Position numbers and translations under genes: made by a program
The notes under the pieces: model-generated
Told to the model about the DNA's origin: nothing
Seen by the model: the letters and a program-made list of their open reading frames with translations, nothing else
The model's database searches: none
From: Candidatus Atribacter alterifermentans
Lineage (GTDB): Bacteria > Atribacterota > Atribacteria > Atribacterales > Atribacteraceae
Length of the DNA stretch: 6,416 nt
NCBI GenBank assembly: GCA_012517635.1
Contig: JAAYUP010000099.1
Coordinates: 1 to 6,416 of the forward strand
Direction of reading: 5' to 3'
Shown here: positions 1 to 4,447 of the stretch, one piece after another
How positions within the stretch are numbered: the stretch's first letter is position 1
How the letters are laid out: every line of letters begins with the position of its first letter

Positions 1-2
1 TG

Positions 3-203
3 TCTATAAGAAAAAAGCTTCATATTTCTGAAGGAGACGAAATCATTATCCATTCAATTGGAAATACCATTGTATTGGTCCCAAAACCAAAAAGTTATGC
101 CAAATATATGAAAGGCCTTCATGCAGAGATTTGGGAAGATGAAAATCCCGACCTTTATGTAAATAAATTACGAGAAGAATGGAAAAATTCAAACACCTGC
201 TAA
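3..203 (+). CDS. VapB/AbrB-type antitoxin, 3' part (5' end outside window)
   Basis: An open frame enters from the left edge and ends at TAA 201-203, giving 66 visible residues. The start SIRKKLHISEGDEIIIHSI followed by IVLVPKP is the second half of an AbrB/MazE/SpoVT swapped-hairpin DNA-binding domain, whose usual pattern is IPxxIRxxLxIxxGDxV...IxLxP. The rest (KYMKGLHAEIWEDENPDLYV and on) is an acidic/charged tail of the kind that wraps the PIN toxin in VapBC complexes. The frame overlaps the following toxin ATG by 25 bases, so the two are translationally coupled. In this family the antitoxin binds and inhibits the toxin, and the complex represses its own promoter, which would lie left of the window. 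The family call rests on motif and context; the missing N-terminus prevents a start call. Confidence 0.8.
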   Translation, partial: SIRKKLHISEGDEIIIHSIGNTIVLVPKPKSYAKYMKGLHAEIWEDENPDLYVNKLREEWKNSNTC

Positions 204-625
204 ACAATCATCGCATTATTGCTCTCGATACCAATTGTTTCATTTATTACTTCGAAGAAAAAAGATACCTTAAAGCGCTTGAATATTTGTTCTCCGGCAT
301 AGAAAATGGCAGTTTTCAAGCTTTAACTTCAGTCCTGACGATCACTGAAATTCTGGTTAAACCTCAATCTTTAAGTTTACATCATGTTGTTGACGAGTAT
401 ATAGCACTCTTGAGTACTTACCCGAATTTGAAAATAATACTCTTCACATTAGATATTGCTGTACGTGCTGCAGAAATACGATCAACATATAAGTTAAGAA
501 CACCGTATGCTATTCACTTAGCTACTGCCTGGGAGAATCAAGCTACCCTTTTTCTTACCAATGATTTAGATTTTCCCCCTGAAATTGGGGATATAAGGAT
601 TATTCATTTAAATCAATTCTCTTAA
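179..625 (+). CDS. VapC-like PIN-domain toxin with an altered active-site position
   Basis: This 148-residue single PIN domain is normal in length for VapC, a Mg2+-dependent RNase inhibited by its VapB partner. D17 (ALDTNCFIYYFE) and E57 (TITEILVKP) are the first two conserved acids, and D129 (TNDLDF) is the fourth. The third conserved acid normally sits in the motif RTPDAIHLATA, but here the sequence is RTPYAIHLATA, with Y110 (TAT, 506-508) in place of Asp. The rest of the helix is conserved, so the change is local and needs only GAT to TAT. Such a protein is likely weak or inactive as a nuclease, though it could still bind its antitoxin and operator. The ATG lies inside the antitoxin gene (25-base overlap). 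The family is near certain; loss of activity is inferred. Confidence 0.88.
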   Translation: MEKFKHLLNNHRIIALDTNCFIYYFEEKRYLKALEYLFSGIENGSFQALTSVLTITEILVKPQSLSLHHVVDEYIALLSTYPNLKIILFTLDIAVRAAEIRSTYKLRTPYAIHLATAWENQATLFLTNDLDFPPEIGDIRIIHLNQFS

Positions 626-748
626 CAAGGTAAATCCTTTTAGATTAGTTCTAGGTTATTTGAATTTCTCTGAATTTTAGTCTCATTCTTTTAACCCGAT
701 TTTGAGTTTGAGGATTTCATTTTTTCTCCTTAGTATTAATCTTTTTCT

Positions 749-777
749 CCCCCCCCCCCCATCTCCCCATCTCCCCC
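749..777 (-). repeat. Poly-C/poly-G tract, candidate G-quadruplex on the minus strand
   Basis: Twelve consecutive C (749-760) are followed by CCCC (765-768) and CCCCC (773-777), separated by ATCT. On the minus strand this reads as G5, AGAT, G4, AGAT, G12. Because the last run can supply two G-blocks, the pattern for an intramolecular G-quadruplex is met. Long homopolymers are prone to slippage, so length may vary between cells or be mis-called in the assembly. It lies just past the end of the MNT-HEPN frame. Confidence 0.6.
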
Positions 778-793
778 TCGGTTTTTTAATTGT

Positions 794-818
794 GGGGTCA
801 GGTCTTGATTCTTGAATT
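794..818 (+). repeat. Dispersed repeat copy 1 (GGGTCAGGTCTTGATTCTT type)
   Basis: The segment contains GGGTCAGGTCTTGATTC followed by TTGAATT. Two relatives occur in the window: 1771-1792, nearly the same with one base missing and G to C, and 2968-2992, with 18 of 25 positions identical and all differences A/G exchanges. From memory, words beginning GGGGTCAGGTCTTG are common near REP-associated tyrosine (RAYT) transposases in several bacterial genomes. That link is recalled, not shown here, since no transposase gene is present. Confidence 0.5.
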
Positions 819-855
819 GCCTTCTTTTTTTCAAAAAATACTGAGTCATATCATT

Positions 856-1755
856 TCATTTTTGCTCTTCTTTGAACCACCAACGATAAAATTCCTGCGA
901 TGTTTTGAGGATTGTTTGAGATTTTTCTTTAACATTGTTGGCATCTTCGAGTGAATATTCTTCAGCCGGAATCCAAAGGCTATCATTGTCAATACCCGGA
1001 TACCTATTCCAAGTTACTTCGGGTTCAATTTCAGTACTCAATTAAGCCATATGACGCAGTTTATTCATCCATAAATGCGGAATTTGTTTTCCTTCGATTT
1101 CCTTAATCAGAGCTTTCCCAATAAAATGAGATTTAACAAAAACACCCATCATGATTAGAACTGCTTTTAATGACTTTTCGATCGATTGTTGGAAATGGAA
1201 CACAGCCTTATCAAAATATTCCTTTTCTAAAATTATAATTCCGATTTCAAAATCCCTCTTGGCATCTTCGAGCATGGCATGGTCAAACTGCCGGTTGCTT
1301 ATTTGAGATAAAAAGGCTTCTTTACGATATGGGACTGGAAACTTCCATCCATCTTCAGTTTTTTCAATTCCTTGATCATGAATATACTTTTTGGTTTCTT
1401 CGATGAGTTCTTCTAAAAATTCATCTTCAGCAATTAAAACTTTCCCCTCAGTAGCAATATCCAAAAATAGAGGATTGTGGTTACTAAAATTAGAAAAACA
1501 TTCTTCTCGAGTAAGGAGCAGAATATCAAGAGGCCGGTCTATGTTTATTAATTCTTTTATAAGTGAAATTTCGCCATATCTTCGATGCCGATGAGGAGGT
1601 ATCTCATCAGAAACGATTAAAATATCAATATCCGAATCTCTACTGAGTGTCCCACGAGTCGAGGAACCAAACAAAATAGCTGATGTTACTTTGAATGGCA
1701 GTTTTTTTAATTTACGTATTATTTCCTTTAGATCGGTTTTGGTTAAGAAATCCAT
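856..1755 (-). pseudogene. Nucleotidyltransferase-HEPN fusion protein, split by an in-frame TAA stop
   Basis: The ATG at 1755 is chosen over TTG 1776 and GTG 1761 because GAGAGGTG lies 5 bases before it. The N-terminal minimal nucleotidyltransferase domain has the exact GS-x10-DxD pattern (G30, S31, D42, D44) and a third acid D78 in PLDILLL, so its active site looks complete. From about residue 158 a HEPN domain follows, with the typical FHFQQSIEKSLKAVLI helix. After residue 237 (KLRHMA) comes TAA (1042-1044). The same frame then continues without a shift for 61 residues (LSTEIEPEVTWNRYPG ... EFYRWWFKEEQK) to TGA at 856. This tail matches the usual HEPN C-terminus (E-x-x-Y/W-x-RYPG and a final helix), so the stop falls inside the domain. 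Nothing resembles a ribosome site before the tail. MNT and HEPN proteins form toxin-antitoxin or antibiotic nucleotidyltransferase-like families; the role here is unknown. It is most likely a pseudogene. Confidence 0.8.
1042..1044 (-). other. In-frame TAA interrupting the HEPN domain
   Basis: The plus strand reads TTA, giving TAA on the minus strand, with the same reading frame open on both sides. One base change from TAT, CAA, GAA, AAA, TTA or TCA would create it. Other genes here also end in TAA, so general reassignment of this codon is unlikely. Confidence 0.8.
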
Positions 1756-1770
1756 TTTCACACCTCTCGT

Positions 1771-1792
1771 GGTCAATCTTGATTCTTCAATT
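1771..1792 (+). repeat. Dispersed repeat copy 2
   Basis: GGTCAATCTTGATTCTTC plus AATT matches the copy at 796-818 with one base missing and one G to C change. The core GATTCTTCAAT recurs at 1856-1866, and ATTCTTCAATT recurs inverted at 3005-3015. The copy sits directly upstream of the MNT-HEPN ribosome site and includes a possible -35 element for the plus strand (TTGATT, 1779-1784). Confidence 0.45.
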
Positions 1793-1807
1793 TTAACAAA
1801 TTATAAT
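1779..1807 (+). promoter_or_regulatory. Candidate sigma70 promoter for the hicB-like gene
   Basis: TTGATT at 1779-1784 and a perfect TATAAT at 1802-1807 are separated by 17 bases, the ideal spacing. Transcription would begin near 1814 and give a leader of about 150 bases before the ATG at 1962. Distance is the main reason for doubt. Confidence 0.4.
1800..1805 (-). promoter_or_regulatory. Candidate -10 element for the MNT-HEPN gene
   Basis: The minus strand reads TATAAT here because ATTATAAT is self-complementary, so the same bases could serve a -10 box in both directions. No good -35 is seen 16-18 bases upstream. Initiation near 1793 would leave about 38 bases before the ATG at 1755. Confidence 0.35.
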
Positions 1808-1903
1808 CTCATTCATCCACCTGCAGGTTTTATACATTAAACCCCAAACAAAAAAGATTCTTCAATAAAACTGGTTAAGACCAATAAAAGCTCGGAATGA
1901 AAG

Positions 1904-1930
1904 AAGAGTGAATAGAAAACTCTTTTTTTT
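1904..1930 (+). terminator. Terminator-like hairpin in the hicB leader
   Basis: AAGAGT (1904-1909) pairs perfectly with ACTCTT (1919-1924) across a 9-base loop. Three more pairs are possible outward (one G-T), and a T run continues to 1930. The stem has only two G-C pairs, so it is weak. Lying between the candidate promoter and the start of the hicB-like gene, it could attenuate that transcript or be the leftover end of a lost gene. Confidence 0.35.
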
Positions 1931-1961
1931 AAGTTATAATATTTAGGAGGTGAAAGGATTC

Positions 1962-2165
1962 ATGAAACTAAGAATTGTTTTAGAACCAAGTCCAGAAGGT
2001 GGTTATACCGTTTATGTCCCCTCCCTTCCCGGATGTGTTAGCGAAGGAGATTCTTTAGAAGAGGCTCTCGAGAATATCAGGGAAGCCATTGATCTTTACC
2101 TGGAACCAGTGGAAGATGATTTTGTTATCGACCAAAAAGGTATTATCCAGGAGATTGAAGTGTAA
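1962..2165 (+). CDS. HicB-like (UPF0150-type) small protein, no HicA partner seen
   Basis: ATG 1962 is preferred to GTG 1950 because AGGAGGTGA (1945-1953) sits 8 bases before it, and the GTG is inside that site. The product has 67 residues. It shows the HicB partial RNase H-like fold signature: MKLRIVLEPSPEGGY, then VPSLPGC (19-25), GDSLEEAL (29-36) and NIREAIDLYLE (38-48). In HicAB modules this protein neutralises the HicA mRNA interferase, a double-stranded-RNA-binding-like toxin of about 60-80 residues. No such frame lies on either side: upstream is non-coding, and downstream the next gene is convergent after 43 bases. It also lacks a C-terminal helix-turn-helix or ribbon-helix-helix. It is therefore an orphan antitoxin-like protein, perhaps acting on a HicA elsewhere or doing something else. 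Confidence 0.85.
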   Translation: MKLRIVLEPSPEGGYTVYVPSLPGCVSEGDSLEEALENIREAIDLYLEPVEDDFVIDQKGIIQEIEV

Positions 2166-2208
2166 CAAAAGTTCCCAAATACCCAAGGGGAGAGGTTACT
2201 TTACCTTT

Positions 2209-2610
2209 TTACAGCCATTTAACAGAAACTAGATTCTCAACACAAGAAAATTCTGGATCTCCGGTTACTACTGATACACCATGACGTTGAGCTAGGGCAA
2301 CTGCAAAGGTATCGGCATAAGAAAGAGGATGTTTAGCTTTAATCCGGGATGCTTCTAACGTTAATTCTTCATCGGCAACAACCAGCTTAATCGGTAAGTG
2401 TTTCAACATAGCCAACACTTCCTCAGCCCGCTCCTGACCATAAACTCGTGAGGTTATATAATATACCTCTCCGAGGTTAATGACAGTCATCTGAACCGAA
2501 AGCTGACCGTTGGCTGCCTGATGAAGAAGTTCCTTCACCTGTTGAGCTCCTTTTTCTGCTTGAAGATAAGCTAATACCGCAAAGCTATCTAAAACGATCC
2601 CGCTCTCCAT
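2209..2610 (-). CDS. vapC: VapC-family PIN-domain toxin RNase
   Basis: The product is 133 residues from ATG 2610, chosen over the adjacent TTG 2613. AAGGGTGA precedes the ATG by 7 bases. All PIN acids are present: D8 (IVLDSFAVLAYL), E48 (NLGEVYY), D100 (LSYADTFAVALA) and D118 (VVTGDPEF). It should therefore be an active Mg2+-dependent endoribonuclease; VapC toxins commonly cut tRNA or rRNA, but the target cannot be read from the sequence. The gene starts 3 bases after the TGA of the antitoxin gene, so the two are translationally coupled. In contrast to the PIN gene at 179, nothing here looks damaged. Its end is 43 bases from the convergent hicB-like gene, with no strong terminator between. 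Confidence 0.92.
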   Translation of the reverse strand: MESGIVLDSFAVLAYLQAEKGAQQVKELLHQAANGQLSVQMTVINLGEVYYITSRVYGQERAEEVLAMLKHLPIKLVVADEELTLEASRIKAKHPLSYADTFAVALAQRHGVSVVTGDPEFSCVENLVSVKWL

Positions 2611-2613
2611 CAA

Positions 2614-2892
2614 TCATTCACCCTTGCCCTTACGATCAAACAGCCGGGTGGCTTTCTGCTCTTCTGCTTTCCGTTCTTCGTGTCTTGTCAGCAGCAGTTC
2701 CTCGGTCAAGGAAATATCCCCTTTCAGCATTCCCATTGCTTCTTCTACCGGATCTTCAGGAGCGAGTTTCAGGATAATACGATCGTCACCTTCGGTAATT
2801 TCCATTATCGAACCAGGTTTAATCCCATGTTTTTTCCGAATTGAAGCAGGTATAACAATTTGTCCCTTGGGGGATACTTTTGCTCTTCCCAT
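2614..2892 (-). CDS. vapB: VapB-family AbrB-type antitoxin
   Basis: The product has 92 residues. Residues 1-44 (MGRAKVSPKGQIVIPASIRK, then HGIKPGS and RIILKL) are a textbook AbrB/SpoVT swapped-hairpin DNA-binding domain. The C-terminal half (LTRHEERKAEEQKATRLFDRK) is charged and probably helical and disordered when free, as expected of the toxin-binding tail. ATG 2892 has AAGGAG (2899-2904) 6 bases upstream. The toxin gene follows after 3 bases on the same strand. In this family the VapB dimer, with VapC, represses its own promoter; an imperfect palindrome at 2913-2939 is a fitting operator. Confidence 0.92.
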   Translation of the reverse strand: MGRAKVSPKGQIVIPASIRKKHGIKPGSIMEITEGDDRIILKLAPEDPVEEAMGMLKGDISLTEELLLTRHEERKAEEQKATRLFDRKGKGE

Positions 2893-2912
2893 GTATAACT
2901 CCTTCTTAAAAT

Positions 2913-2939
2913 GTAATACTTTATTTAATATAGTTTAAC
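2913..2939 (-). promoter_or_regulatory. Candidate VapB operator (imperfect palindrome)
   Basis: On the minus strand, arms GTTAAACTATATT and AATAAAGTATTAC flank a single A. Ten of 13 positions are complementary, and the inner eight match at seven. It lies 20-47 bases before the vapB ATG, where an autoregulatory AbrB-type site and the promoter are expected. No clear -35/-10 pair can be assigned in this A/T-rich stretch. Confidence 0.45.
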
Positions 2940-2967
2940 ATATGCAAAACCGTTCAGTAAACTCTCA

Positions 2968-2992
2968 GGGATCAAATCTTAGTTCTTAAGTT
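2968..2992 (+). repeat. Dispersed repeat copy 3, with inverted relative at 3005-3027
   Basis: GGGATCAAATCTTAGTTC and the seven bases after it match copy 1 (794-818) at 18 of 25 positions, every difference being A/G. At 3005-3027 the minus strand reads CCAGAATCCC then AATTCTTCAATT. This shares ATTCTTCAATT with copy 2, so the pair forms a weak inverted repeat around 3000. Confidence 0.35.
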
Positions 2993-3040
2993 TTAAAGCC
3001 GATGAATTGAAGAATTGGGATTCTGGAAAAAGATGGGAAA

Positions 3041-3075
3041 ATGAGGTCCTCACGGATTCAGAGAATGAGGGGGAA
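3041..3075 (+). repeat. G-rich repeat, copy A
   Basis: ATGAGGTCCTCACG, a variable middle, then AATGAGGGGGAA. It pairs with copy B at 3140-3176 (ATAAGATCCTCACG ... TGCTAAGGGGGAGA). A partial third copy of the right end, CGCTGAGGGGGAGAGG, lies at 3090-3105. Confidence 0.5.
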
Positions 3076-3139
3076 GTCCAGGCAAAAGACGCTGAGGGGG
3101 AGAGGGGGTGAATGAAAAAATAAAAGAAAGAATTGAAAG

Positions 3140-3176
3140 ATAAGATCCTCACGCCCTTAAATGCTAAGGGGGAGAG
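3140..3176 (+). repeat. G-rich repeat, copy B, with small hairpin
   Basis: It shares TCCTCACG and the AGGGGGA end with copy A. Inside, CCCTTA (3154-3159) and TAAGGG (3165-3170) form a 6-base-pair stem with a 5-base loop. In copy A this stem is not conserved, so I do not read it as a selected structure. Confidence 0.5.
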
Positions 3177-3209
3177 GAAAAAATTTAAGAAGGTGATAAT
3201 GGGAGTAGC

Positions 3210-3240
3210 GGTTCACGGTTCACACTTCACGGTTCACGGT
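3210..3240 (+). repeat. Heptamer tandem array GGTTCAC
   Basis: Units are GGTTCAC, GGTTCAC, ACTTCAC (two changes), GGTTCAC and a partial GGT, about 4.4 copies. It is a short microsatellite-like array with no coding frame, and its length may differ between strains. Confidence 0.8.
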
Positions 3241-3246
3241 ATTTTC

Positions 3247-3309
3247 AGGATAGACCCTCATGCTGCTTTGCAGCACCAGATGAGGATGAAAACTTAAGTG
3301 GTCTATCCT
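3247..3309 (+). repeat. Nested perfect hairpin (AGGATAGACC ... GGTCTATCCT)
   Basis: AGGATAGACC (3247-3256) and GGTCTATCCT (3300-3309) are perfectly complementary over 10 bases. Inside lies a second stem: CCTCAT (3256-3261) with ATGAGG (3280-3285), continuing as GCTGC (3262-3266), TTT loop and GCAGC (3270-3274) with a 5-base bulge ACCAG. The first C of CCTCAT is shared by both stems. A T run (3315-3319) follows after six bases. It could be a REP/MITE-like element or a structured leader; there is no plus-strand gene upstream for it to terminate. Confidence 0.65.
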
Positions 3310-3356
3310 CTCAGTTTTTGTCTTTTACAATTTTTTTCATCTTACGCCGTAGGCTG

Positions 3357-3382
3357 CTATCCTGTTGTAGTTTACAGGATAG
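3357..3382 (+). repeat. Second hairpin using the same word (CTATCCTGT ... ACAGGATAG)
   Basis: CTATCCTGT (3357-3365) and ACAGGATAG (3374-3382) form a perfect 9-base-pair stem with an 8-base loop. The word CAGGATAGAC occurs here (3375-3384) and at 3246-3255; its complement GTCTATCCT is at 3301-3309 and CTATCCTG at 3357-3364. The arms could therefore also pair between the two hairpins. Confidence 0.65.
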
Positions 3383-3416
3383 ACAAAGGTTTTTATTAAG
3401 TCGAAAAGAAAATAGT

Positions 3417-3443
3417 AAAAATCTTCGATTTTTGGTATAAAAT
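3417..3443 (+). promoter_or_regulatory. Candidate extended -10 promoter with palindromic operator for the sugar kinase
   Basis: TGGTATAAAAT (3433-3443) fits an extended -10 element (TGn followed by TATAAA); no good -35 is seen, as is common with that class. Directly upstream, AAAAATC-TTC-GATTTTT (3417-3433) is a perfect 7-base inverted repeat placed where a repressor would block RNA polymerase. The expected start is near 3448, giving a leader of about 43 bases. Confidence 0.4.
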
Positions 3444-3490
3444 GGGAAACAGATATTTAATTTATCATTTTTATCTTGAAGGAGGGAAAT

Positions 3491-4447
3491 ATGCATTCTC
3501 ACCGGTCTCAATCTAAAGTAGCTATGATTGGTAGCAATATGATGGATTTGATTACCTATTATGACGACTCATTCCCCAAGGTAGGTGAAACCATCTTTGG
3601 AAAAGACTTTGAAATTGGTTTCGGAGGAAAAGGTGCAAACCAGGCAGTTGCCATTGCCAAACTGGGGGGAAACCCTTTAGTAGTAACTGCCGTTGGTAAC
3701 GACCTTTTTGGACCCTTAGTAAAAGAAAATTTTAAGAATCAGGGAATAGATATCACCTGGATAAAAACCGTCAACGGAAAAACCAGTGGAGTCGCTCCAA
3801 TTTTTGTCGATAAAAACGGGTACAATAGCATTTTTATTATTCCTGGAGCTAATTCCTTTCTTGAACCGGAAGATATCCTTCAGATGAAATCGGTTCTATC
3901 TGAGGTATCTTTTTTTCTTCTTCAACTTGAAATTAAATTGGAAACTGTTTATGTTACTCTGAATTTAGCCCATGAGCTTGGCAAAAAAGTCATTCTCAAT
4001 CCAGCCCCAGCTCGAAATTTAGATTGGAAATACTTGGAAGGGATTTACCTTTTTGCCCCCAACGAAACTGAACTTCATAGTTTAACGGGAGTTAATACTA
4101 ATTCCCGAAATGAAATCCTCAAAGGGGCTCATTTTCTCTTAGAAAAGGGAGTTCAAAACGTGTTGGTAACCCTTGGAGAAAAGGGATCTTTGTTGGTGAA
4201 TAACACGATAAACCAATCATTTCCAGCCTATCCAGTTAAATCGGTCGATACCACTGGAGCTGGTGATGCTTTTATTGGTGCTTTGGTCTATTTTCTGAGT
4301 CAAGGGCAAGGGTTGGAAGAATCAATCGATAAAGCCAGTGGATACGCTGCCTTATCGACTACCCAAAGAGGAACCCAAAAATCTTTCGCCGATAAGGAAA
4401 CCTTCGAACGTTGGTTTTCCTTGCAATCGATAAGCAAAGATTTTTGA
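3491..4447 (+). CDS. rbsK: Ribokinase-type PfkB-family sugar kinase
   Basis: The product has 318 residues from ATG 3491, chosen because AAGGAGGG (3479-3486) lies 4 bases upstream; an in-frame TTG at 3476 precedes that site. It transfers phosphate from ATP to a sugar, ribose to ribose-5-phosphate if the ribokinase call holds, in the cytoplasm. Landmarks are: the sugar site GSNMMDL (14-20, with N16 and D19); PfkB signature 1 GGKGANQA (45-52); NPAPA (170-174); APNETE (189-194); TLGEKGS (227-233); and signature 2 DTTGAGDAF (253-261) with catalytic base D259. The end ALSTTQRGTQKSF resembles the monovalent-cation site of RbsK. Length and motifs are complete. It abuts the remains of a sugar ABC permease, hinting at a former sugar-uptake locus. 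A related kinase for another sugar or nucleoside cannot be excluded. Confidence 0.88.
   Translation: MHSHRSQSKVAMIGSNMMDLITYYDDSFPKVGETIFGKDFEIGFGGKGANQAVAIAKLGGNPLVVTAVGNDLFGPLVKENFKNQGIDITWIKTVNGKTSGVAPIFVDKNGYNSIFIIPGANSFLEPEDILQMKSVLSEVSFFLLQLEIKLETVYVTLNLAHELGKKVILNPAPARNLDWKYLEGIYLFAPNETELHSLTGVNTNSRNEILKGAHFLLEKGVQNVLVTLGEKGSLLVNNTINQSFPAYPVKSVDTTGAGDAFIGALVYFLSQGQGLEESIDKASGYAALSTTQRGTQKSFADKETFERWFSLQSISKDF

Larger units (their letters stand above)
626..855. other. Convergent intergenic region with poly-C tract, no gene seen
   Basis: This 230-base spacer lies between the ends of two converging genes. I see no coding frame and no convincing GC-rich intrinsic terminator. It holds a run of 12 C at 749-760 followed by CCCC and CCCCC blocks, a repeat copy at 794-818, and an A/T-only inverted stretch near 824-840 (T-run, C, A-run) that could weakly stop transcription in either direction. 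Confidence 0.6.
2940..3490. other. Gene-free repeat-rich region of about 550 bases
   Basis: No supported protein or known RNA gene is visible on either strand. The content, left to right, is: a degenerate repeat copy (2968-2992) with an inverted relative (3005-3027), two related G-rich repeats (3041-3075, 3140-3176), a heptamer array (3210-3240), a nested hairpin (3247-3309), a second hairpin (3357-3382), and a promoter-like region for the kinase (3417-3443). This density suggests a landing zone for small mobile repeats. Confidence 0.65.

Noticed and set aside
856..1041. Tail of the HEPN frame as an independent small gene
   Set aside because: Its only early start is TTG directly after the stop, with no ribosome site, and its sequence reads as a continuation of the HEPN domain.
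1391..1594. Open plus-strand frame of 67 codons
   Set aside because: It lies wholly inside the MNT-HEPN gene on the other strand, is serine/arginine-rich and has no domain pattern or ribosome site.
1756..1776. Upstream TTG/GTG starts for the MNT-HEPN gene
   Set aside because: The GAGAGGTG ribosome site lies between them and ATG 1755, so it can only serve the ATG.
1935..1940. Perfect TATAAT just before the hicB-like gene
   Set aside because: Initiation about seven bases downstream would fall inside the AGGAGGTGA ribosome site, leaving no usable leader.
2193..2210. AGGT...ACCT hairpin followed by T run after the hicB-like gene
   Set aside because: The stem is only four base pairs and overlaps the end of vapC, so it is too weak to call a terminator.
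2624..2938. Open plus-strand frame of 104 codons
   Set aside because: It is antisense to the clear vapB gene, with a low-complexity serine-rich product.
3210..3384. Repeats considered as a CRISPR array
   Set aside because: The units are seven bases or single hairpins without regular repeat-spacer spacing, and no cas gene is nearby.
3311..3511. Open minus-strand frame of 66 codons
   Set aside because: It crosses the kinase start and the hairpin region, and its product has no recognisable pattern.
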